Below, piece by piece: positions 22,223-34,397 of a DNA stretch of 64,000 nt. The notes below the pieces were generated by a model. That model saw only the letters and a program-made list of their open reading frames with translations. It did no database searches and was not told the origin of the DNA. Each line of letters starts with the position of its first letter. Within the stretch, counting starts at the first letter, position 1. The position numbers were made by a program, and so were the translations under genes. This DNA comes from Helichrysum umbraculigerum (Eukaryota; Streptophyta; Magnoliopsida; Asterales; Asteraceae): positions 168,629,759 to 168,693,758 of the forward strand of contig CATIUR010000003.1 in NCBI GenBank assembly GCA_949592205.1, written 5' to 3'.

Positions 22223-25200
22223 TGTGACACCCGACCAATTAGGGCTAGTGTTAGTGTCTAATCATTGTACTTATACATGTAATTAGTTATATTTAGGGCT
22301 AATTATGTGTATCACTATGTGTATTGATATATGTTTATATATATGCACACGTATGCGATTTGTTTAAATCGTACATTTCACTATCGGATGGATTTCGATA
22401 CATTATAAATACGGACGTTGGTGAACAAAATGTTAAATAATGTGAAATTATTTAAAAAACGCAAAAATCTTTAAATATTATGTTGATAATATTTAACATG
22501 TAAAACGTATCGTATAAAGTATCACAAACGCGACGAAAATGCGCGAAACGCGCCCGACAATCAAATGAGGACCAAAATATATTTTATAAGTTTAAAATAT
22601 ATCATTTCGAGTAAAACTTTCATTTAAAATATCGTATTTTAAATCGATAACGAAAAACGGCTAATTAAAACGCTACGCGATTAAACCTCCGTAAAACGAA
22701 CACGCAAATCGATGCCGATAAATAAACGGAACATTTTTATAAATGTTTTCAAGTATTTTAATAAATACTTCAATCAAAAGCATCGAAATTCAAATCGGTA
22801 TTTAAACACGTATATTAAACGTTTAACGTCTAAATAAACGTCCAAACGAACGGGTAAACGAGTATCACGCGTAATGCGAATTGGGGAACTAAATTAACAC
22901 AATTACTTGGGGTGGAGCCCATGAAAAACCTGCTGATTTTTGCCACCCACATGCACCCTCATCATTTTCTTTTGAAACCCTTAGACACACTCCATATGCA
23001 CATCATTTTCACTCAATCAAAACACACTCAACTCTCACCTCTCTCTCTACTCAGCACTCTCTCTCTCCCTCCCTCCTCTTGATTTTCAACCAGCCATTAC
23101 CACCAATCCCCACCTTAAACCACCATTAAACACCACCAAATTGAAGAAGGAAGAACAAGGAGAATGAAGGAAGTTCATCATCATCTTCATCATCACTTTC
23201 TCTTCACCACTTTCCTTTGTAAGGATCAACACTTTCTCTCTCTAAAACTATACTTGCATATGTTTATTTAGGTGCCTAGTTGTTCATCTAACAAGTAAAT
23301 GTCCAAATATTGGTTTAAAAATCGTTTTTATACATTAAACATGAACATGCAAAAAGTGACAGTTTCTGTCTTCAAAAAGTCAGTGTACAAAAACGACCAT
23401 AACTTGAGTTCTAGGATGTTTTAGGCAATGAATTTTTTTAAAAAAGTTGCGCAATGAAAAGATATACAAAAAGTTCTTGTGTGGCTCCTTCCAGAAGCCC
23501 ACAGATTTTTAGCTACGAATTAATCTTTGAGACTGGTCTGCATGAGTTCGAAAACCGAGTTCGGTTCTTTCACAAAATTAATTACCTATCTAAATGGACA
23601 CTATAATTCATGAAAAATCATGTTATTAACTAGATACATAGGTGATCAGTTGGTAAAAATTTGAAAACTAAATTGGACCAGAAATTATGGAAATCGAGTG
23701 GCGAATTAAACCGACAAAAACTGAAATCATGAAATTTTGAAACTTTAAGTTGCGTTTTAAAACCGACATCTCGGAATGACTCCGACACGAACCGACACAT
23801 TTTATAAACTCTATGAACTGGAAAATGACTTGGGTAAAAGCTTCGGGTCAAACCGTCATAGTTGACCACGTTTTTGACTTAGCCAAAATCTGACCAGACT
23901 TGAGTGTCGCAGAAAATAAATGTTTTCAGCGACACTTCATCAAGTGACGCATATTATGACTGAACCTTATTATCTACGACACTTAATTTAAGTGACGCAC
24001 CTATCGAATGTCGCCTTATGCGACACTAAACCTAAGTGCCGCAACCTAGTGACGCATCCTGTGACACTTAGCCAAGTGACGCCAATGACTCACAGATTAC
24101 AATTTTATGCGACACTTACCTAAGTGTCGCCAATAACTATTAAGTGACGCTTTGAGTGTCGCCTAAAACAGAACCTTGAAAACTAGTTTTCACACTAAGT
24201 GTCGAACTCACACAACTTCAATACTTATATACGATACAACACACCAAACATATACTTTGATAGTATACATGGAACAACACATAATAACAATAATGATTTA
24301 AGATTATTATTACAAATCATTACCAACGGGTCGTAATGTTTTCAAAACACAAACAAAACAATCAAACATTTGGACATAACTAGTTGATGAACAACTAGCA
24401 TAGATGGTCTGCTGAGACATCTACTCACTCATATAACCTTGCGCGTTTTGACAGCCCGACAGGTTACAGTGTGTGGATACTCATTGGGTACAACATCATA
24501 CTTGCTTGCCTTGCAAACATTCTAAGACTCAGGTGAGTCTCATAGCCCCGCTTTTTACTGTTTTTACCTCAGAGTGAGGATACATGCTCAGTTTTCATTT
24601 TTACATGTGAACACAAGTACTAAAACTCAATATATTGACTGCATGAGTTGTTTTACCTAATCATGAAGCCCTCCACATCATAGTTTGTTAGTATGGATTT
24701 AGCGTGAATGTTAGTGAATGGTACCCTTTGGGATTGACAGTCCCTGTCCGGGGTAGTCGTGCTACCACGACTGCTGCTCAAACGGACACATTAGCATTTG
24801 TTCATAACGAGTGTAGATTAGGTATTAGCAGGAGACAACCTCGATCGGGCACTTGATTGTGATCCCGACGCCTCAGTTAAGCTCAAACTATGAGCTCATG
24901 GCAGTAATATACACATTTAATTATTTGATTGATTTCAAACATTGTTAAATCTTGTGGTTCATACATTACTATTACATCATTACACCTGTGAGCTCACCAG
25001 CTTTTAGCTGACCTTTTAGCATGTGTTCTCAGGTACCCAGCAGCTGTAGGCTTGCACTCAGGAATTAGCTTAGCTCGAGTCAGCATGCAAACATCAGAGA
25101 TTTTATTGCATTAATATATTTTGTATAAGTATTTATGCTAGGAAATCTCGCCTATTCAGAACACGAGCTAATGTATTTGGTATAACTGATGTAAACTTTT

Positions 25201-25327
25201 ATGGAATTAATGTATCTTGTTAAAACGACGCATATAGAGTCGTTCATTATATATCTTTGTGCTTGATTACCTTGATTAGTCGCGGGCAAAGTATGCTTCC
25301 GCTAATCACGAATTTGGGGGTGCGACA
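22223..25327 (+). mobile_element. Solo LTR of a large gypsy-type retrotransposon (3.1 kb), A-B spacer copy
   Basis: Starts TGTGACACCCG and ends GGGTGCGACA (TG…CA). It is flanked by TTAGG at 22218-22222 and TTAAG at 25328-25332. In the B-C spacer the flanks are TTAGG on both sides, a perfect 5-bp target duplication. No internal domain, primer site or second LTR is present, so it is a solo LTR left by LTR-LTR recombination. Equivalent copies are at 34398-38690 and 48583-52878. The 3' part (CAGGTACCCAGCAGCTG, GCTTCCGCTAATCAC) resembles long chromovirus LTRs, an inference. Confidence 0.82.
23902..24206. repeat. Cluster of GTGTCGC / AAGTGACGC motifs in both orientations inside the solo LTR
   Basis: About 16 occurrences of a short motif family (GTGTCGC, GCGACAC, AAGTGACGC, AGTGCCGC) in about 300 bp, many in inverted pairs. 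The B-C and C-D copies hold the same cluster, plus a partial second cluster created by the 1187-bp duplication. Role unknown; it may be a regulatory array of the LTR. Confidence 0.8.
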
Positions 25328-26103
25328 TTAAGATTAACCAATAAGGATCTATTTGTATAATGACTACCTTATTAACATTTTATTATTATAATATATAAAA
25401 GAGATTAGGGTTAATTATATATGGTTCAACCCAATTGTATAATGGACTTAGGGTTTCTATAATTTTCATGTAACATTGTAAATAATGCATCAATAATACA
25501 TTATGCCTTATGGGGTTTCATTACCGTTTCTTCTTTTTCGCCTTTCTTGCTCTCTTTTTCTCGCGTTCCCATACGCGACTGTATATTATTCAAATATTTT
25601 CCGTTATTTTTCTAATTTTATCGTGCTCTTTTTTATCATCTTAACCTAAAATAAATAAATAAAATTTAACCACCGATTGTCCTTGTCAAAAATTCACTTT
25701 CTGCCGTTTCTTTTAATCGTTGCAACAAACAATAAGATAACGTCTCTTGATTTTGAAAAGCATTAAAAAAAACAATCGCTTGATTGCGCATAGCCGCCGT
25801 TGTTAGCGATATGCCGTAGCCCATATGTATTATGCCGTCTAATCTAAACGCTATGTATAAAAACAAAAATGTCAAAGTCAAAGTCTTTTATATATTTTTT
25901 CCCCCTGTATGACTTTAATTCGTTAGCTATCACATAAAGTCTATTCCAAAGTCAATTCATGTTCTCTTTTCTTTCCAATGCTTGTTCTTAAAATGTATAA
26001 ATAATAACAAATAATAATAAAAAAATAAAGTATTTATATGCTTCCGCTTTACACCTATCCGTTGTGAGTCAGATCATTCCGTTTGTAATCCCAACATAAA
26101 TTA

Positions 26104-26237
26104 GGGTGTTGATAAATACAACATGGTTTTTGATACATACAACAAATATATGCATTACAGTGTTGTACAGTACAACACTGTAATGCATGTATGTTGTTGT
26201 ATGTATCAAAAGTCATGTTGTATTTATCATGGGGCCC
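26104..26237. mobile_element. 134-bp hairpin MITE upstream of copy B
   Basis: Nearly the whole element folds on itself: left GGGTGTTGATAAATACAAC, right GTTGTATTTATCATGGGGCCC. A perfect palindrome, ACAGTGTTGTACAGTACAACACTGT in parts, is at the centre (about 26157-26181). The C upstream region has a clean empty site at the homologous position (ATAAATTATGACC), so it is a discrete insertion. Present upstream of D (53659-53791). Confidence 0.8.
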
Positions 26238-27004
26238 TAAATAATGACCTGGATTATAAAAAAATAAATTGTCCACGCGATTAAAAAAAATCGGTTATGT
26301 TACCGCTTTATTTTGCTCTTGATACTGCTTTACTTTTGCCGCTGTTGTTTGATGATTCGCATCCGCTTGCTGTCGGATATCTTCATCAACAAAAATAGTT
26401 ATAGATTTAATATTTTTGCTACCGCTTTGCTTTTGCTACTACTGTTTGAAGATTCATCCGCTTTCTGTCAGATATCTTTATTCAGATATCTTCATCAACA
26501 AAGTATAATGTTTTATGTTTCTACTCTAGTATAGCTTTAATATGTATCGTTATTTGCTCCAATCCGAGCTTTCACGATTTCACCGCTCGAATTGTAGGGG
26601 TTTAGAATAGAGATTAGGGTTAATTATGTATGGCCCAATCCAATTGTATAATGGGATTGGGGTTTTTAGAATTTCCATATAACATTATAAATATCGTTAA
26701 GCGGTGTTTTTTTTATGAGTACTACTTCATTAGATTCATCAGCAGATGCACATAAATGATAATATATATATTGATAAAAATATTTTTGGGTCCCAAAGGC
26801 AGTACAATATCATATTCATATCCAGCTGTTAAAATAGAGTGTTTCCTACTTATTTTTGCATATTTGTAAATTTTAAAGCTTTACAACTATTTCAATTATC
26901 AAGTACTGTATCATTTATGTAGGTTTGAAGCAGCCTAGTTTGAATTCAAAGACAACTAAGAATAGTACTTGTAATATCTCATTTCCTCTTTAAGCAACTT
27001 CCAA

Positions 27005-27012
27005 TATATTTA
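27005..27012 (+). promoter_or_regulatory. Possible TATA box of copy B
   Basis: TATATTTA lies 59 bases before the ATG codon. The same string precedes D at 54560-54567. In C the site reads TATACTTA. Position is plausible for a short 5' leader; not proven. Confidence 0.3.
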
Positions 27013-27070
27013 AAACTTCCTACAACAATCACCTACACGTACATCATTAGCCATTTTTACATGAACAACA

Positions 27071-30000
27071 ATGAAGGTATTTTACATCCTCATGTTTTAT
27101 TTCATTTATTATTTTGCATTTTTCAGTTGTATCATGGCAGCAGACACCTTACTAGTAAATCAAACCATTAGAGATGGTCAAACTATTGTTTCGTCCCAAG
27201 AAACATTCGAGCTGGGGTTCTTTAGCCCTGGAAACATCTCCAACCGATACGTAGGAATATGGTACAAGCGATTAGCTACAGGCACGATTGTTTGGGTTGC
27301 TAATAGAGATACTCCTATTAGAAACAAATCCGGTGAGTTAACTCTTCATCCCAATGGAGTTTTAGTGATTCGTGATTCTGTTACTAATACAATCATTTGG
27401 TCATCAAGTTCATCACGAACTACTAGCACCCCAGTGGCCCAACTATTAGATAATGGAAATCTTATGGTTGTTGACATCAAAGAAGGACCGGAAAATTACA
27501 TTTGGCAGAGTTTCGATTATCCTGGGGATACAGCACTACCAGAAACAAGATTTGGAAGGAATTTGAAAAGGGGTTTGATCACAAACTACACATCATGGAA
27601 GAGTGTTGATGATCCATCCCAAGGTTCATTTGTGACTTATATGGATTTCAATGGACTCCCACAAGTATTTACAAAAAATGGAGACGTGATTCAAGGCAGA
27701 CTCGGATCATGGAATGGTGTTAGGTTTTCAGGGGCAATAAGTAATGAACCAAACCCCATATATGCACACACGTTTGTTTCTAATGAAAACGAGACTTACG
27801 TAGTATCCAATCTGATAAGTAGCTCTGTTCTTAGTATAATGAAGTTAACTCCTGCAGGCACCATGGGACGGTATAATTGGATCAATCCAACCCAAGGATG
27901 GTTTTTGTATTTACAAGCAAGGACAGATATCTGTAGTGAATATGCATTGTGTGGTGTTTATGGAAGTTGTGACATTTCACAAACAACAATTTGTGGGTGT
28001 CTAAAAGGGTTTGAACCAATTAATCAGGATCAATGGCAAATATCAGATTGGAGGAGCGGTTGTCAAAGGAAAATTCCATTCAACTGCAGTGTTGAGGTAG
28101 GTTTTCGAAAGTATTCGTTCATGAAAATACCAGACACTAGGCAATCATGGTTCGACATGAATATGACCCTCGAACAATGCAAGGTGAAATGTAACAATGA
28201 GTGTAATTGTACGGCTTATGCGACTTTGGACATCAAATATAGTATTGGTTGATTGATGTGGTATGATCAATTGATTGATATGAGAATAATTCCCAACAAC
28301 GGACAAGATATATATATCAAATTGGCTGCTTTGGAATTAGGTGAAGTTGAATCTTTAATGAAGGCGCAATTTAATTTTTATGTAGATGGTTTTTTTCTTA
28401 TTTTGTTTATATTTATAACAAAGAAAAGATAATCTTAGCTGAGCCTTTTCTTATTTATTACAGAGAAAGATAAAACGGCCTCAAGAAGCAGAAAAAGATT
28501 GATTATAATTGTTATCCCTGTAATTATAGGTTTAGTCATTCTACTTGGAATGTGTACTTTAATCATGAGAAAGAGAAGGCTAAATCTACAAGGTAATATT
28601 ACACCTTTGAATTGCTATATAAACCTTCTTTCTCTTTTGAGGTAAAATATAAATTAAGCGTACATGATCTATTCTAGATAAATGGGTGTAGATTAATTAG
28701 ACCAATGGATGCTACAATTGCGTAATACTTTGGTAGTATATATAGTAAACGGAGGAGGTTTTCCTGTTTTGTACTGTATATAGTGTAACTATATAATTGC
28801 TTAATATTTTGTTTCAATCGAAGTCCAACTAAAGTTCTTGTTTTTGTAGAGAGGCATGATGTTACAGACCTACCGTTGTTTAGCTTGTCAAAATTAGTTG
28901 CAGCAACAGACAACTTCTCAATTAGTAACAAACTCGGTCAGGGTGGCTTTGGACCTGTTTACAAGGTACTATATAGAAACGTCGATTGACATTAGTTTAT
29001 CTTGATTTGACAAGATATATCTAACATAAAAATACATGTTAAGGGATCTCTTGAAGATGGGCGAGAAGTTGCAGTTAAGCGGCTCTCTTTGAGTTCCTTG
29101 CAAGGAGTTGAAGAGTTCGAGAATGAGGTTATTTTCATTTCCAGGCTTCAACATCGAAACCTCGTCAAAATTCTTGGATATTGTTTTGAAAGTCAAGAAA
29201 AGATGTTGGTTTACGAGTACATGCCTAACAAAGGCCTTGATTTATATCTGTTTGGTAAGTAAATATCGGAAAATGTATAAATACACATTCATCTAAGATC
29301 ATTCAACGAAACCTACTAAAGAACAGGCTCCTTTTGGTAGATGAAACAGAAAGAAAAATGCTTGATTGGTCAAAAAGATACAATATTATCAATGGTATTG
29401 CTCGAGGGTTACTTTATCTTCATCAAGATTCTCGGTTAAGAATCATTCATAGGGATCTCAAAGCAGCAAATATTTTGCTTGATCATGAAATGAACCCAAA
29501 GATATCAGATTTTGGCCTTGCAAGAAGCTTTGGAGGAAATGACACTGAAGCAAAGACTAGAAGAGTGGTTGGGACATAGTAAGATTATAATCGTCACCTA
29601 TTTCATACTCTCCCATGACTTTAAAGTTCTTTTTTCCGTTTCAAATGAAAATATCTACCATCACACTTTCAAAATTTTCAGGTAATATATAACAATTTTG
29701 AAGTAAAAGTGTCTAGTTTGTTAACATGACCAACTCTTTTATGCAGTGGATACATGTCCCCGGAGTACGCAGGAAAAGGAATTTTCTCAGTGAAATCGGA
29801 TGTATTTAGCTTTGGTGTTTTGATTTTAGAGATTGTGTCTGGGATCCAAAACAAACACAATTTTCTCGCTGATGTAAGAGGACTCAATACTAGTATAATT
29901 TAGTGTGCTAAATTAGTTAATGTTTTAATAGCATGTGACATATAATTACTGATTCTTATTTAGGCTTGGAACCTCTACAAAGAAGGAAAAGTCCGTGAAT

Positions 30001-30260
30001 TGGTTGACATATCTTTAATCGAGTCAGACCATAATACACTTCAAATGTTGCGATCGTTGCAAGTTGGCTTACTATGTGTTCAAAACAACCATGAAGACAG
30101 ACCAAACATGTCTATTGTGATTATGATGCTAAGTAGTGAGGGTCAATTACCAGAACCAAACCATCCCGGTTTTTACATAGAAGCTAGAAGTGGGAGCTCG
30201 GCCAACATACACACAGACTCATACAACAACCTTACCATCACTTTTCCGGCAGGTCGATAA
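27071..30260 (+). pseudogene. S-RLK copy B: G-type lectin S-receptor-like kinase with a nonsense codon at the end of the ectodomain
   Basis: Exons: 27071-28340, 28464-28592, 28850-28965, 29044-29254, 29341-29578, 29747-29873, 29964-30260 (795 codons). TGA at 28250-28252 replaces the Cys codon of the PAN-region motif (GCLMW in C and D), stopping at residue 393. What remains in frame is a signal peptide, B-lectin domain, S-locus domain, EGF-like region (CSEYALCGVYGSC) and most of the PAN region, with no transmembrane segment. If made, the product would be a secreted S-domain protein. The downstream transmembrane and kinase exons are otherwise undamaged (HRDLKAAN, DFG). Apart from this stop and a Ser/Thr change, exon 1 is almost identical to D. 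Assembly or sequencing error at the one base is possible. Confidence 0.9.
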
Positions 30261-30600
30261 GTAGTTTTTGGTTCATTCACTTTATGGTGGTAGTTTTGGC
30301 ATGTAAATTAATAGTAATATTAGTTAGGGAGTTAAGGGAGTCGATGTTTTCGTATCTCGTGTGTCGATTAATACTTAATTATCTTATGAAATTCGAATTC
30401 AGTATTTGAGACACAATTCCTTTACGTATCCAAACTTCATCGTTGGTGGCAATCTAAGATGTTTTTTAAAAAATAAAAATAAAAATAATAATAACATAAA
30501 TGTGAATGGTATGATGGTTTTGCGTTGTTTTGTTTTGAGAAACCTCACGTTTTTTCCGTTGCTACAACTTTATAAAAAAAACATACTACAACCTATTAGA
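30261..30600. other. 3' flank of S-RLK copy B
   Basis: Homologous to the flanks of A and C; no gene. It shows the empty site for the 2.8-kb Helitron seen after copy A. Confidence 0.7.
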
Positions 30601-30838
30601 GGTTTGTTTGGATGAGGTTTTGGCGGCTTTAACTTCTATTTTTTATAAGGCTCGGTCATAAGCTTTATTTGGCAACATTAAAAAAATAGGGTTTCTTGAA
30701 AAAATAAGCTCCAGAAGCCCTTAAACAAGAATCTTTTTGAAGTGGCTTTTGAATAGAAGCCTCAGCTCCAAGCTCCAGCTCCAGCCCCAATCTCCAGTTC
30801 CAGCCACAAGGTCTAGCCCGTTGTTGACAAACATACCC
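30601..30838. mobile_element. Small MITE, B-C spacer copy
   Basis: Same element as 18343-18590, with GGTTTGTTTGG at the left and AACATACCC at the right; small internal deletions. Confidence 0.5.
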
Positions 30839-31145
30839 TAGATAGTAGGAATTTAATGGAAAGCCCCAAAACCCTATCTATTCGACATAGTTTGAAGAGG
30901 ATGTAAAAATTATTATTGCAATATCGTTCAAGTTTCTTAAATTTATTATAAGTTGTCATATACCATGTGACATCCTTACAAGTTAATTGTATTTTTATGC
31001 ACTTAACCATTAAATTATTACTACTTAGAATTAGAACTATTTTCTGTTTTAAAGAAAAACAAGCTGATAATTATAATATTCTTCGAAATTCAAAGAAAGT
31101 GTACTCATAGACGATATGTACTTTGGAATAAAAAATATACTCGTA

Positions 31146-31148
<3 letters not shown>

Positions 31149-31181
<33 letters not shown>

Positions 31182-31202
31182 TATGAAATGTTGGGCTCCT
31201 AC

Positions 31203-31237
<35 letters not shown>

Positions 31238-31238
31238 T
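31149..31238. repeat. (TAA)n microsatellites, B-C spacer
   Basis: Two TAA tracts separated by the ATATGAAATGTTG-containing tail, homologous to 18907-19019. Confidence 0.93.
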
Positions 31239-31937
31239 ATGAAATGTTGTGCTCCTATAATTTTAAAAGTCAAAACCTTCTTTAGTCTTTTCCTCGCCCT
31301 ACCAATAATATATCAATATCTCTCCCTTCTATATACAAAAAACAAAATATGAAAAGAATTTATTCAGCAACCAAACGGAACAATCGTCCATGTTACATTC
31401 TACACATTCAGACCCATTGAGAACCCATTGGACCTGTTCACACTTTATCCATGCAATTTTCATTGACCTGTTAAACCTGCTAGTGAATTTGCACGCTCAA
31501 TACTTCAACCCAAAAAAGATTTTATTTAACCCAACCAAACCCATTTTTGATCATTTGGGTCCTAATTGCCAGGTATAGATGACATACAACAAAAATACTA
31601 AAAATTACATACAATGACAATAAATTACAAGTTTTCTACTCATAATGTACCTCCGAGTAGTTAGTATAAAAATACGAATGTCTGATATTTGTTAATTGAC
31701 TTTTAACGTACTTAATTACCTAGTGATATTATCTTTATTCACGTGTATCACTAGTTACACTAAGCAAAGGTAAGTATAATAATACGGAGTAATAAGAAAG
31801 ATATTGTGAAGTTAACGTTACTACTATTTATGAAAATATATTTTGATCAATAATCTGATTTTAGTTATATTTTATCATAAATTCTTTTATTAATATCAAG
31901 TTAGTAGTGTTTTTCATAGAGTAATTCAGTTTTATAT
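31239..31937. other. B-C spacer before the MULE
   Basis: Homologous to 19020-19718. No supported gene. Confidence 0.65.
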
Positions 31938-31946
31938 TTAAATTAT

Positions 31947-33229
31947 GAGAAAATTGTCCGTTTCATCATTGTGTTTGTCCAAAAAATCACGTCACATCCT
32001 TGAATTCACGAAATGTCACTAGTGATCCCTATATTTGTTATTTCTACTCATGGGTAGTCCTTGATCCTAACGACGGTTAATGTTGTCCGTTAAGTATGGT
32101 CACATGCATAGCATGTGAGGGTATTTTAGTCTATTACCTTTATTTTTTTATTATCTATTTTTATCTTGATTTGTTATTACTATAAGTATTTTTTTTAATA
32201 AAAAAAGCAACAGCAGCCGCAGATAATTATCAAAAACAACAATAGCTTACAAGAACAACATCAAGCTCATTATCATCTTCAATAATTACATCGAATAACA
32301 ACAAGAACATCATCATCACGATGTTGCTTTAGGTGATCAATGTTTTGTGGTGGATTTAGGGCTTGGATTTACAGAGAAGATGGAAGGGGTAATGTTGGTG
32401 ATTCGGTTAGTTGTAGGACCGTCAAAGAGGTAAGGGTAAGGGGGTGATAATGGGAGTTGTTGTGAAGTCCGGTGACGGGGATTATCGGAGAAGGTGACCG
32501 GAGGTTACAGGTTCAAGTGGATTGGGGGTGACCGGACGTCGCAGTAAAGTTTCACCTCTGTTAAATCGGCATGGCGGTGTCGACACCGAAGTGTGTTTTC
32601 AACAATCGTATCGATTCAAAGGCTTTATGCATCTCAGATCTGGATAAAACACCGTCGTTTTTGGAATCGAGTGAAGCGAATTGAGAGCCGATGCTTGACT
32701 TGAAGTGAGATTCTTCGTTGACGAAGGAAAGGACGGTGGAACCGTCGATGATTGTTATGCCCGTAACTGTGTGAGAGAGAGTGAGATTTTGAGAAGTGGT
32801 TGATGTACTACAGTGAATTGGACGGTGATTAAATGATGGTGTTATTTATGATGGATCGGTTCTCATTTCTTGTAATTAATAATTTAAAATGTTATCTATA
32901 TATTTTATGAAGTTACAAAAGCATGGAAGTATAACTGTAGATTACTTTGATGAGATGATGCAAAAAAAGGTTACGGTGGTTCGCAAATTGAAAAAGGTGA
33001 AAGATGAGATCTGGTTTGTGTAAATGAAGGTTTTTAATTGGTAAACAGAAAATAAATGAGGGAATGTGAGGGTAAAATGAAAGGACAAATGCATGTGATC
33101 ATACTTAATAGACAAAATTAACCGTCGTTAGGATCAAGGACTACCCGTGAGTAGAAACAACAAACATAGGGATCACCGGTGACATTTCATTTTTTGGACA
33201 AACACAGGGACGAAACGGGCAATTTTCTC
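31947..33229. mobile_element. Mutator-like element, B-C spacer copy
   Basis: Same insertion as 19728-21053. The 9-bp target duplication TTAAATTAT is perfect (31938-31946 and 33230-33238). The right inverted repeat has two deletions (around 33088 and 33190) relative to the A-B and C-D copies. Confidence 0.9.
32561..32780 (-). pseudogene. Captured EF-hand fragment inside the B-C MULE, loop intact
   Basis: Same fragment as at 20342-20560 but without the nonsense codon: the loop reads DSKNDGVLSRSE and the frame is open from about 32780 to the stop at 32561-32563. Only one EF-hand is present and there is no evident promoter or start of the parent gene, so it is best called a captured fragment. 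Confidence 0.68.
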
Positions 33230-33238
33230 TTAAATTAT

Positions 33239-34392
33239 ATAATTATCAATAGCTTTTTTTTATTACCGAAACATTTAAAAAATACTTGAATTGATTTTTT
33301 TAAACAAAGAAGACCCAATCTGACCCGACCCAACCCGATTTTGACCCAATCCGTTTGACCCGTGACCTGTTTCTACATAAACCCGATTTGACCCGTGATT
33401 CAACCCTTGGAAATAAAATAAACAGAAAATGTACGATAAGTACAATACACACATTTACACTATAGATCATCGAACAATACAACACATCAAAATACTGTTA
33501 TCTAACTACTTTAATAGTAACCAATATAAAAAAGATGTTAATCACAACTTTTCCATGTTGATGCAAAAACTTGAAAAGATCTTGCATATAATAAAGAGTA
33601 TCGGTCATTGAAGAAGACTAAAATCATCGTCATCGTCACTTGCAAACACCTAAAAATCAGACGATACATAAGAAAGGCAAGTTAACAAACAATATAAATG
33701 ATAAAGCTTTTGCAGAAGGGCACTTTTGCGAAATTAAAATCAATTAAGCTTAACATAAAGAAATACTATAAAGATAACCAAATCCAACCATGAACATACA
33801 AATCATCCCAAAAATACTGTGAATCCAGATTTTTTTTTATAGTGATAAAAAGATTAGCATATAAACAAAATTTAGATCAACATAAAAATACAGGAAAAAA
33901 AAAGCTTTCATCAAGCATACGATTCCTAAACGAGTCAATCAATCTATAGTGTGTTTCTAGCGCGGATCAGGTCAAAAGTAAAAGTTGTTGAAATCATCTA
34001 ACATTCATCAAGCATACGATTCCTAACCGAGCAATCAATCTATAGTGATGTTTCTAGCGCGGATCAAGTTTTCCGATTGACGACGGTAGGGTTTCTAGTA
34101 ATCTTGAAGATATCATTAACCGTATGATTACGAATGATTCGTTTCGTGATTTGTAAACCCATTGATCAACGCAGTACATGATCAATTGCAAGATTAGGTT
34201 AAGGGAATTTCTAAAAAGTGAAAAGGAAGAGGTCAGAGCGTGTTTTTTTTCCAAGAGGGCGTGGAAAATTAATTCACGGGGGTAATAAAAATTAAGGGAT
34301 ATTTTAGTCTTTAATAAACTCCTAAGTTACTATTTAGGTTGTCATTAAATCTAATCAATGGTTCTAATTTAAAATTCTAATTTATTGAATAG
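33239..34392. other. Spacer between MULE and solo LTR (B-C)
   Basis: Homologous to 21063-22217, including the paired CGATTCCTAA repeats. No supported gene. Confidence 0.65.
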
Positions 34393-34397
34393 TTAGG

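Larger units (their letters stand above)
25328..27070. other. Upstream region of S-RLK copy B
   Basis: No supported gene. A pair of diverged direct repeats of about 90 bp (GATTAGGGTTAATTAT … CCAATTGTATAATGG) lies at 25401-25490 and 26610-26700. A hairpin MITE is at 26104-26237. The region 25333-27070 closely matches 52884-54625 upstream of D. The open stretch 26313-26534 is conserved only because the spacer is duplicated. Confidence 0.7.

Noticed and set aside
23902..24206. Possible CRISPR-like or satellite array from regularly recurring GTGTCGC motifs
   Set aside because: Spacing is irregular, orientation alternates and the host is a plant; it is an LTR motif cluster.
26313..26534. Leu-rich 73-residue frame, also at 40027 and 53868
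   Set aside because: Spacer sequence conserved by recent duplication, no homology recognised, no start context or splice evidence.
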